Positions 10,895 to 20,770 of a stretch of DNA of 64,000 bases are shown one piece after another. This DNA is from Puccinellia tenuiflora (lineage: Eukaryota > Streptophyta > Magnoliopsida > Poales > Poaceae), in assembly GCA_012064385.1 (NCBI GenBank), contig QRDG01000404.1:265698-329697 (forward strand). Direction: 5' to 3'. Position 1 is the stretch's first letter; each line of letters opens with the position of its first letter. The position numbers and the translations under genes were made by a program. The notes under the pieces are model-generated. The model did not search any database, was not told the origin of the DNA, and was given only the letters and a program-made list of their open reading frames with translations.

Positions 10895-13704
10895 TATTTG
10901 ACATTGCGCCTAGCTAAAAGGCGTTAAAGAAAAGCGTTTGTTGGGAGGCAACCCATCTTTTATTTTCAGTTTTATTTTTGATTTTCTTGAGTCATGAAGT
11001 TATTACCTCTGTAGCAACTTCATTGTATCTTTTTCTTTTGGTTTTTTGTGCCAAGTTTAGCCTCTAATGCATTGAAAGTGCGAGGTATTGTGTTCCTGTC
11101 CAAAAACAGATTTTGTGCGCCTGTTGCACGAAAATACTGAAATCGCCAGAATTTTATATTTTTCTGATAATTTTTGACAGCAAACCTAATTCTTTTATCT
11201 ATCTTTCGTTAGTTTTAAGTTTTTTGATTTGAGCTGCAGAAGTGCCTCAAAAAATTCGATCTTTACAGACTGTTCAGATTTTGACAGATTCTGCTTTTAT
11301 TTTGCATTTGTCTCTTTACTATCGTCATATGTGATACTCTAGGGGTAGAGTGCCACATTGAGACTTAGTAAACAGTAGTTAATGTGTAATGAACTTGGTT
11401 TGCAATTTGTCATGAGTTGAGCACATGTGCATTTTAATTTATGAGCACTAACCCTCTAATCAAATTATGAGAAGTTTTGTGTGTAGGGAGTTTTTAAGTT
11501 CCAAAGGAGAGGAATATGAAGAAATCGAGGATGGATCAAAGCTCAAGCTTGGGGATGCCCCCATGGCACCCCATCTGAATATCAAGAACTATCAAGAGTC
11601 AAAGCTTGGGGATGCCTTGAACTTCGTTTTTATCACTTTACATATTATGTGCTATGCTTGGAGCGTCTTTTTACTTTCAGTTTTGTTAGTTTGTTTGTTG
11701 GTCATATCTTTGTTGGATCCTAGCTTTATTTGTGTGGGAGAGAGACACGCTCCGCTTTTTCGTTTGAATACACCTATGCTTCGCTTATATATTTTTGAGT
11801 ATTCTTAGCTATTGTCTGTTTTCTAGTAAGCTCTCGCTTTTAGCTTTTATCTTGTTTAGAGCTGCTAGTTGTTAAGTTAAACTCTCTTGTTCTTCACTGA
11901 TATTTTTTGGAGAGTTGTTTTGGTTGCTTGGTTAATGTGTTATATCGGAAAAATGCTATGTATGTGGCAGTGGTATGAAGTAGAAAAACCTGCATAGTCT
12001 TGTAGATCACTATGTGGATAATTTGATACCCTTCAATTGTTTTGAGGCACTAAAATAACTAATGGTTAAAATGTGTTGGTTAATCGTGTTAGAGCTGATT
12101 AGTGGAGAGGTGTTATTAAAGCGTGGAGCCGTACTTTTCTGAACTAAACAACCTAAGTCAACAATGCTAATGTGTCATGAATTCTACTAAGTTGAAAATA
12201 AGTTCCTAGTGGGTAGTTACTGCAACGGTCGGGGAAGCCAACGGGGCACTTGTGTCGCCGCCACGATCCCTCTCGGGGTGTCTCTAACCATTTGTGGAAC
12301 ATTGAAACTGCTAGTTGTTTGCAATATACGAAATGCATTGTTGAGTTTTGGGTTTTGGCTAGTCTCTTCGGTGCTGCGCAATGCCCTCTCTCACATTGAG
12401 ATTGGTGCATACTTCGCGAGCACATCCAACTCCGTGGGAGAACTTCATCCTGTTCTCCTACACATAAGCCAACTATCTTCCTCAAAACAGCCACCATACC
12501 TACCTATCACGGCATTTCCATAGCCGTTCCGAGATACATTGCCATGCAACATCCATCATTACATTACATGACTTGATGTCGTTCTTCATTACCATATAGT
12601 TTGCTTGATCATTGAGTTAGTGTGCAGCGTGGCTTGCCACATGTTCTACATTTTTTCCACACTACGCTCGATCATGCATATCTTCTTTTATACATCATGT
12701 ATTAGTCTTATGAGTTATGAGTACCAAAAGTGTGATGATCATCTTGTAAAAATAGAGTGTTGCCCCTACCTGTGAGCATATTGAAAAGAGTCCAAAGTGG
12801 CCACATAAAAGAGTCCAAAAGAGACCAATGAGAGAAAATTTAAAAGAGCCACGGAGGCCACAATTTTTTTAAAAAAAGAGAAATATAAAAGAGAGAGGGG
12901 GCAGCACTACTATCCTTTATTCCACACTTGTGCTAGTTCGCACCTACACTTCATTATAGAGAGTTTTCTTGTTTCATTTGTATAACTATGTGGGGAATTA
13001 ATGTTATAGAACTTGGCTTGTATATTCCAAGAATGAGCCTCCTCAAGTGAGCTCTAGGTCTTCATGAGCAAGCAAGTTGGATGCACCCCCACTAGTTCCG
13101 TTGGAGAGCTTTCATACACTTATAGCTCTATGTACATCCGTTGCATGGCAATCACTACTCCTCATACAGTGTCAACTACGGGACTTCCTTCTGTCTTGTG
13201 GTTACTTTATCCACCGTTTGAGCCTTTCTTTTTGACCTTCCAAACCTCCATCATTGTTCTCTTTGGCATAACATCATGGTGTCAAAGCCACTTCTTACTT
13301 GCACTAGTTGAGTAGACTTCGAAGTAGTTGATTTGTGAAGTAGATGGATTAGGACACCTGACTTGAGCTTGGCTATTTTCATGAATGAATAATTAGATTC
13401 TTTGAAGAATGATTGATACTTTACATTGGAGACATAATTCGCAATTCTTCTTTCTAAACCTTATGTATGGTTCCATGTCTCCAACGCACTTATTCATGAA
13501 AAGTTTCTAGCATTTGTTAGCTAGCGTTTGTTAATCATTGTTTGCTTAATGTCAACTATAGACAATTGTTTTGGATCACCTTATTCACTTCATGTGCTTT
13601 GCATTACTATCTTGATCAAGATTGTGTTGGTTGCATGTCTCATCAAAAATTATTTGTTATCACTTACCTACTCGAGGACGAGTAGGAGTTAAGCTTGGGG
13701 ATGC
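10895..13704 (+). other. long non-coding 3' region of E3
   Basis: About 2.8 kb of AT-rich DNA without any protein similarity that I can see. It contains two internal copies of the polypurine-like motif AAGCTTGGGGATGCC (about 11546-11560 and 11604-11618) besides the one that abuts the 3' LTR (13691-13704). The corresponding region of E4 on the other strand has the same repeated motif. Short frames at 11467, 12209 and 13064 have no recognisable domain. Confidence 0.7.
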
Positions 13705-15304
13705 TGATACGTCTCAAACGTATCGATAATTTTTGAGTGATCCATGCTAGTTTTGTGTTATTGTCACATGTTTTTACTGTCATTTATATCATTTTTATGC
13801 ATTTTGTCGGACTAACCTATTGACAAGATGCCAAGTGCCAGTTCCCTGTTTCTGCTGTCTTTTTGTTTCAGAAATTTACTTCTAGAAATATTCTCGGAAT
13901 TGCACCAAAATTTATGGGGATTATTTTTACGCCAAGACGAAGACGGAGTCCGAAGGGAAGCCTCGGAGGCGACCCACAGGGCGCAGGCGGCCTCCTGCCG
14001 CGGCCTAGGGGGGACCCGCGGGTGGGACCCACCCCTGCCCGTGGGGCACCTCCTCGGCCCCCTCCGACGCCTATAAAATCAGAAATAACCTAAAAACGTG
14101 GAGGCGGCCATTATTTTCCACAAACTCGACCCCGACGCGCCGTCACCGAAAACCCTAGTTCGGGGTCCAATCTGAAGCTGATCCCGACACTCTGTCGGAG
14201 GGGAGATCGATCCCGGAGGGCTCTTCATCGTCATGCCTTCCTCCGGGATGATTTGTGAGTAGTCTCACCTTGGACTACGGGTCCATGGCAGTAGCTAGTT
14301 GGTAGTCTCTCTCTTGTGCTTCATGTCTTATGATCTTGTGAGCTGCCTAACATGATCAAGATCGATTATTGTAATGTTATGTGATGTGTTTGCTGGGATC
14401 CGATGGATTATGAAGTTATGTTCAGATTGTGCATGATTCTTATATGAGTAATTTTTGTTCTTGCATGCTCTCTGATATGCGTAGTTACTTTGGCCAAGTG
14501 ATTGTGTGTATCTCCAAGAGAGGGTATTTATGCTAGATAGTGGGTTCATGCCCCCTTTTGTTCCTGGGCACGAGTGATAGAAACGTCTAAGGGTGAGGGT
14601 GTGTTGTTGCTACTAAGGGTAAAACAGCGGTGTTAATGTCTATTTTGATATTAGTATTGCTTACTTCATGCACTTTACTTAATGCAATTGTCTATTGCTT
14701 GCAACTTAATACCGTTGGGTGACAGGCTGGATAGCGATCCCACAGTGGACTTTTTAGACAAAGACACAGTTGGACTCAACGGTCTTTGTTCCTTGTCGTG
14801 ATGCCTCCATAAATATTATCATGTCCTTTTTGTCATAGCTAAATTGGGTTTGTGTCATGATCTTGTCAATTGCCTAGCTGTAATTCGTTCACCCATCACA
14901 TGCATATTTTATTTACTTGAGAGACTCCACTAGTGAACCCATGGCCCCCGGTCCATCTTTTTACATCGTTTACAACCTCATTTACTTGCTTTTAATTATC
15001 ATTATTCCTCTGGTCACTTTTCATATTTTATCTATTTCATCATACAATTAACCGCTTTGTTTTCTGCGAGACCGGAAAGACTGACAACCTTTCCGCCGTT
15101 GGGGGCAAAGTATTTTCGTTGAGTGTGTGCAGGTCCACGTCTGTTGAAGGTCAAGTGCCAGAGATCTTCAACATTCACCTCGTTGTTGATTTCAAAGTCC
15201 TACTGGTTCGATAAACCTCGGTTCGTTAAACGAGGGAAAACTGCTACTAGCTACAATTCCGCCTTCGCTTTGGGTACCACCCAACTTATTTTAATACAGC
15301 AGCA
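13705..15304 (+). repeat. 3' LTR of E3
   Basis: 1600 bp, same ends as the 5' LTR, with TATAAAA at 14072-14078. It is followed by the target duplication GTGGC at 15305-15309. Confidence 0.92.
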
Positions 15305-15309
15305 GTGGC

Positions 15310-15479
15310 CAAGGCCACCATTAATGAGTGTATGTGGTGTGACACTGCGAAGACATATATCTTGGGTTCACCGCCACTACTCGTCATTTAAGCTCACAAT
15401 TCATGAATTGAAAATAGAGACAATGAATTTTACTTTAGGCATATTGGCGGGAGGGAGAGCCCAATTTATTAGGACAACA
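15310..15479 (-). repeat. partial 3' LTR of copia C
   Basis: The LTR start is placed at TGTTGTCC (minus strand, 15479) because it directly follows the purine tract GGGGGAG. About 170 bp remain before E3. The continuation should be to the left of 7150, but I could not define its end. Confidence 0.5.
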
Positions 15480-15548
15480 CTCCCCCTAAGTTCATGCCTA
15501 CACCTAAACCAAATAGAAGTTGAACCTATAGGTGTGTATGCAAGATGG

Positions 15549-17488
15549 TCAAGTCAAGCTCCTTGAATCCACGATATTTAGCTCATTCCTCAAATAAGTG
15601 AACATTGCTTCATCAAGTGGCTTCGTGAATATATCGGAAAGTTTTTCTTTGTTTGGCACACGTGCTAGCTCAATATCTCCAAGGGCAACATGATCCCGAA
15701 TGAAGTGATGACGAATCTCAATATGCTTGGTTCTTGAATGTTGCACCGGGTTGTAGGCGATCTTGATGGCACTCTCATTGTCACACAAAAGAGGCACTTT
15801 GTCACAATTGATGTCGTATTCCTTTAAAGTTTGCCTCATCCATAACAATTGAGTGCATGCACTAGCGGCGACCACATACTCGGCTTCGGCGGTGGAGAGA
15901 GAAATGCAATTTTGCTTCTTAGAAGACCAACTCACCAAGGACNTACCAAGGAATTGGCAAGCCCCGGAAGTTGATTTCCTATCATCTTGATCACCGGCTC
16001 AATCCGAATCTGTGTACCCACAAGAGTGAAAGATGAATCCCTTGGGTACCACAAACCAAACCTTGGGGTATGAATCAATATCGTAGGATTCTTTGACCGC
16101 CACCATGTGGCTTTCCTTAGGAGCGGCTTGATACCTTGCACACATACCTACACTCAACACAATATCGTGTCTAGATGCACAAGATAAAGCAATGAATCAA
16201 TCATGGAGCGGTAGAGCTTTTGATCCACATCTATACCCTTGGGTTAAGTTGTAGATGGCATCTGGTATCCATAGGAGTTCTTTTTCTCCTTAGCATCCGC
16301 CATATCAAACCTCTTGAGCATATCTTGAATATACTTTGCTTGGCTAATGAAAGCCCCTCCTCTCAATTGCTTGATCTCAAATCCAAGGAAAAACTTTAAC
16401 TCACCCATCATAGTCATCTCAAACCTATCGTCATAAGCTTTGAAAATTCATCATTAAAAGCTTTGTTAGATGAGCCAAAGATAATGTCATCAACATATAG
16501 TTGGCATACGAAAAGTTCCCCTTTAACCCTCTTATTAAAAAGAGTGGGATCAATTTGCCCAACTTCAAATCCACGGTCTAACAATAACTCTCTAAGGTGC
16601 TCATACCACGCACTGGGGGCTTGTTTAAGTCCGTAGAGCACCTTATCAGCTTGTAGACATGGTTAGGGAAGTTGAGGTCCTCGAACCCCGAGGGTTGCTT
16701 AACGAACACCAACTCCTTTAAGGGACCATTGCGAAAAGCACTTTGACATCCATTTGTTGCAATTTAAAGTTATAACGGGATGCATAAGCAAGACGGATAC
16801 GGATGGACTCAAGGCGAGCCACGGGAGCATAGGTATCTCCAAAATCAATGTCTTCAACTTGAGAGTGCCCTTGAGCCACCAATCTAGCCTTGTTCCTCAC
16901 AACCATGCCATGTTCATCTTGCTTGTTCTTGAAATCCATTTTGTGCCAATAACATTGCGGCACTCCTTTGGCTTCTCAACTAACTTCCAAACTTTATTGC
17001 GCTCGAAATTGTTGAGCTCTTCATGCATGGATCCCAACCAATCCGGATCTTCAAGAGCTTCAGACACTTTCTTCGGTTCCACCATGGCAATGTGAGCTTG
17101 ATGATCGCTAAAGTTTGCCAATTGCCTCCGGGTGGACACCTTGCCTCTCACATCACAATCACCTTCTCAAGAGTATGCTCACGAAGTTCCATGATTCTTG
17201 CAACTCTAGCTCGACGACGGGCTTCGATATCCTCATTGCATATTGGAGGTATCACTTGATCATCTTGATCATTTGTGTCCCCATCTTGACCGGAAAGTTG
17301 GCCTTGATCATCAATAGGCACGGTTTCAACATTTGAAGAAGAAGATGATTGAGCAAGGTCTTGATCATGGCTGGCATCACAAATAGGTGAGTTCGGCTCT
17401 TGCATAGCAACTTGATCAATGGGTTGAGGGTCTTCAACTTGTTCTTGGGTTGGTGCAAACCATAGCCATGGTGCTTGTCTGCTCGATC
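15549..17488 (-). pseudogene. pol: copia C pol: linker, reverse transcriptase and RNase H, broken
   Basis: From right to left: an acidic linker (17450-17200), then reverse transcriptase with KARLVAQG and DTYAPVARLESIR segments (about 16750-16900), LYGLKQAPSAWYEHL (about 16590-16640) and the catalytic YVDDIIFGS (about 16475-16500), then RNase H with SLVSWSSKKQNC and STAEAEYV (about 15870-15945). The order is that of Ty1/copia. Frameshifts split it at about 16730 (after QMDVK), 16650 and 16020 (after the LVG segment), with an in-frame TGA in the RNase H region. The ambiguous base at 15943 falls inside a codon of CQFLG-x-SLVSW and does not mark a contig join. It is not functional. Confidence 0.85.
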
Positions 17489-17491
17489 TAA

Positions 17492-17507
17492 GAGCATCTC
17501 CACGGGG
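17492..17507 (+). repeat. left terminal inverted repeat of E0
   Basis: GAGCATCTCCACGGGG, preceded by the TAA duplication at 17489-17491. Confidence 0.9.
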
Positions 17508-17850
17508 AGCGCCTAAATTGTTTCCGGCACACCTCCATTGGAGGGTGCCGGACACTTGTTCGGCGCTTTTTCCCCCTCCCACACCGGCACCCCCTAAACG
17601 GCCGGACCCCAAAGCAAATGATCAAATCGAACCCAAAATATAGAATTGCCGGTCGGGGCACGAATGTTCCGGCCAAATAGTTTCAAATCTAGGTATTTAT
17701 TACAACAATAAAGTTTAAAATCCTCTAAATTGTGCTTCAAACTAGGCCATCGCCCTCTCCGCCATGGCGCTCCCACAGGTGCGCCACTAAATCATCCTGC
17801 AGTTGTTGATGCGCATCTCCATCATGAATTTGCTGATGCACCACGAGAAA
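17508..17850 (-). other. subterminal non-coding region of E0 (3' side)
   Basis: Non-coding DNA between the transposase stop and the left inverted repeat. A CCGGCAC/GTGCCGG inverted pair (about 17525-17550) and GCCGGAC/CGGCACCC motifs are seen close to the end and could be subterminal transposase-binding repeats; this is inference. Confidence 0.4.
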
Positions 17851-18564
17851 TTATGAGAAGCCTTGCGGCGGGCCAGGCACCAGTGCTTCAAGTTGCCCCT
17901 GCCCGTCGAACGGGCTCCGAACATAATGGTCATCTGGAAGTTGGGGCGGCAAAAGCACGTTAGGGTCACGTTCATTCTCGATGATCATGTTGTGCATAAT
18001 AATGCAAGCATTCATGATCTCCCATATATGTTCTATTGACCATGATAGAGAAGGATGCCTGACGATCGCAAACTGGGCTTGAAGTATACTGAATGCTTGT
18101 TCCACATATTTCGAGCACCCTCTTATTCTTCTTCGCAAAATATTTCTTTGCCGGAGGAACAGGATTGCGAATGGTCTTCACAAATGTCGAGTATGTTGGA
18201 TAGATGCCATCTGCTAGGTAGTATCCCATGTTATACTGATGACTTTTGATCTCATAGTTACAGTCGGTAGCTTAACCATTGGCAAGTCTGGCTAAAACCG
18301 GAGAACATTGCAGCACGTTGATATCGTTGTGAGCACCGACCATACCAAAGAAAGCATGCCCAATCCACGTATCATAGTCAGCCACCACTTCAAGTACAAC
18401 TGAGCATGCTCTAAGATGTCCTCCTTTATACATCCCCTGCCAAGCATACGACCAATTCTTACACTTCCAATGCATGCAATCGATGCTTCCAAGCATCCCT
18501 GGAAAACCTCTCGCTTCAGCTACTGCCAAGAGCCGAGTAGTGTCTTGAGCATTTGGTTGTCTCG
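17851..18564 (-). pseudogene. Harbinger transposase, C-terminal half
   Basis: The DDE nuclease half includes ARGFPGMLGSIDCMHW (first catalytic Asp), HAFFGMVGAHNDINVLQCS (second Asp), MGYYLADGIYPT and, after a frameshift near 18130, HNMIIENERD (region of the catalytic Glu). A stop follows the RLANG segment at about 18275. The role would be excision and insertion of the transposon in the nucleus. The gene continues at 34437 beyond E1. One stop and one frameshift disable it. Confidence 0.88.
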
Positions 18565-18569
18565 GATAC

Positions 18570-18974
18570 TGACGTGGGCATACCCTCCGGGCACCCCACC
18601 ATTGGCATACCCGGTGCAGCTCAACCGAAGATGTATTTGGAGGCCCACCTGGCGGCCCAATGAAGCCCAAGAAGCCACAACTTGGAGGGCAAGGCAACTC
18701 ATGTAAACCCTACCTGGTTGCATATATAAATCCAGGTAGGGGCAACCAAATAGACAGACTAGACTACAACCCGCCACCGACGGCCAACATTGTACAACAC
18801 CACCATGAATATAATCAGACAAGCAGGATGTAGGTCTTTACCTCACAATGAGGGGCCGAACCTGGGTAAATCCTTGCTTGTCAGCCGTCCCGATACTACC
18901 AACGCGCCAACTTCTCTCTCTATACGAAACCCTAGGTATCTCACCTAGGGATTTGGCGTTGGTAACCCACGTCA
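18570..18974 (+). repeat. 5' LTR of E1
   Basis: 405 bp, bounded by TGACGTGGG and CCCACGTCA. Contains TATATAAA at 18723-18730. Each terminus carries TGACGTGG, a known type of plant bZIP site (mixed C-box/G-box). Confidence 0.85.
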
Positions 18975-19247
18975 ATTGGTGCCGTATGTGGGAAGAAATG
19001 CGCGCTGGATCGCGTGTCCGGCGGCTTCAATCTACATCAACAACGGCGGCGACTCGCCGCAACCAGATCAGCGCACGGAGGCTCTACATCATCATTACCC
19101 TCATACGCGTATGCGACTGATCAGATCGAAGTGATCAATATCATCACACGGCGGCCAGATCGGATCCGACCGGTTATCCTCTTCGACGCGTCATCTTCAT
19201 CAACCATGTGGCTCGTCGCTGGAGCACATCAGTGCCCGAGGGCCCAC
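18975..19247 (+). other. E1 leader
   Basis: Primer-binding site and leader of E1 up to the E2 insertion. No confident ORF. Confidence 0.5.
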
Positions 19248-19441
19248 TGTAACAGCCCTAACTTGGTTATGAAAAATACGAAGAATTTTTCCACTTTTTG
19301 CATTCTTTTTGCATCATGGCATGTCTTTAAATTGCTAATGTTGTTAAGTAACCAAATGGGAAGCCAAACTTCCCAAATCCTTTATCTCTTGAGATGCAAA
19401 CTATGGTGTAACCATTGTATGGCAAGTGACCTCATGGTGTA

Positions 19442-19667
19442 TAAATGGTTACTTTTGGTGCATATCATGTTGCTTAAGAGTGATACATATGATATGGCTT
19501 ACGAGGTTGCCATGTAAATTGATCATGATGATATGAAAATCTGATATTTTTTAAAATCTTGCCGATAAATAGTCGACCGATAAAATCGATAAATCGTCCG
19601 ATAAGCCGATTTATCTCTTATCTTGGGTTGACCGATAAGTTAACGAGAAGCGATATCCCGAACATTG
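19442..19667. other. insertion in the E2 5' LTR with CCGATAA repeats
   Basis: Absent from the 3' LTR and from S2. It is flanked by two copies of a block of about 40 bp starting CTATGGTGTAACCATTGT (19401-19440 and 19668-19709). The interior has repeated CCGATAA/TTATCGG motifs between about 19560 and 19640. The long duplication does not look like a transposon target site; template-switch repair of a break is more likely. Confidence 0.65.
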
Positions 19668-19967
19668 CTATGGTGTAACCATTGTTATGGCAAGTGACCT
19701 CATGGTGTAGCAAGTTCACCTAAGTTCAACCATTGCTCAAGAAACCAAATGGCTTGTCCTCTAATTTTGTTCCAAGTCGCAAAACTTCAATTGTCATGCA
19801 AGGCGCTCCCTATTTGTGAACCGGATTGTGGTGCCTTAAAAATCCAAAGGAAAATATGGGGAGTTCCTATTCTGGTTGGGAGCATCCCTAAATTTTTCTG
19901 TAAATTTTGGACTTGCTTAAAATGCCAAATAAAACTAGCCGTTTCTGTCAAAATCTGTTCATTCGGA

Positions 19968-20770
19968 ATGGCCCGGATTTTTCCGGATCCATTCCGGACC
20001 AGCCGGAATTTTCCGGACGTTTCCGGAAAATTCCGAACGAAGCACAGTGGCGACAGGGAATCACTGGCGCCATGCCTCCCCGCGCCCATGCCCTTGCCGC
20101 CAGTCCGCGCACGCGGTCGTCGCCCCACCTGCCCCCTTGGAGGTCCAAGACCACACCGAGGGCGCCCACTTGCTCCCCTCCTACTCTCCTCCCATTTACC
20201 TCCCGGTTTTTCTGGATCGAGGTCGATTTCTTCTCCTTCCCGAGCTCCCTTGCCGCCGTAGCTTGCCGAGCTCGTCGCCGTCGCTCCGGTGCTCCCCGTT
20301 CAGATCGAAGCGGACAGGAAGCTTCGCCTCGTCGACTTCCCCTCCTGGAGCAAGGAATCGAGCCGGGGTGCCTCGGTCCCGACGAGTTCGTCCTCGACGC
20401 CTACCGCACCGGCCGCTCTCCTCCGGCCGATTCCCGTCGTTTCCGGCCACCCTCACTTCGCCGACCCCACGGGCGTGCTCCTGGTGAGCATGCGAATCCC
20501 CCAGACTTGCTCCCTTTTTCCCTCTTCCCTTTTTTTTCCTTGCTCTCCTCGAGCATGGCCGCCGTCGCCGTCGTGCTCTGTTCTAATTTCTGGACGTTCG
20601 GAACCACCCGGAAATTTCCGGATCCACTCCGGGCCACCCAGATTTTTCCGGACACTTCCGGACGAAATCCGAAACCCCAACCGAAAGATTTTGAGGTCAC
20701 CTCGGATTTGGCTCGGAATGAGCCCGGATTATTCCGGACCATCCGGAATATTCCGGACCAATCCGAATGA
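19968..20770. repeat. TTCCGGA motif clusters flanking a GC-rich segment (E2 5' LTR)
   Basis: Four TTCCGGA motifs occur within 19970-20035. Further sets occur at about 20605-20670 and 20725-20770, on either side of a CpG-rich segment of about 450 bp. The same arrangement is kept at 26220-27020 and 31035-31830 in the other two copies of this LTR. Confidence 0.7.

Larger units (their letters stand above)
7155..15304 (+). mobile_element. gypsy LTR retrotransposon E3 (Sabrina/WHAM-like), complete ends, no pol
   Basis: Both LTRs (7155-8741 and 13705-15304) begin TGATACGTCTCAAACG and end CAGCAGCA. The element is flanked by the duplication GTGGC (7150-7154 and 15305-15309). A primer site TGGCGCCGTTGCCGGGGA starts at 8752, and a purine tract AAGCTTGGGGATGC ends at 13704. 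The interior codes only for gag and an aspartic protease, followed by about 2.8 kb of non-coding DNA. Reverse transcriptase, RNase H and integrase are absent, so it needs a helper. It is inserted in a near-palindrome: without it the site reads GGTGGCCAAGGCCACC. The family name is tentative. Confidence 0.92.
15310..17491 (-). mobile_element. copia element C, 3' portion (minus strand)
   Basis: Read right to left this is the end of a Ty1/copia polyprotein (15549-17488), a purine tract (minus strand AACTTAGGGGGAG, about 15480-15492) and the beginning of a 3' LTR (minus strand TGTTGTCCTAATAAATTGGG from 15479). The LTR is cut by the insertion of E3 and its far end was not identified. The gag, protease and integrase parts are missing because the sequence changes to Harbinger E0 at 17492 and does not resume on the other side. 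Confidence 0.7.

Noticed and set aside
12209..13315. Plus-strand frames of 80-105 codons in the E3 non-coding region
   Set aside because: No domain, no start context, AT-rich random frames; the related E4 region lacks them.
15943..15943. Ambiguous base as a contig join
   Set aside because: Copia RNase H coding continues in frame on both sides (CQFLG-x-SLVSW), so it is a single uncertain base.
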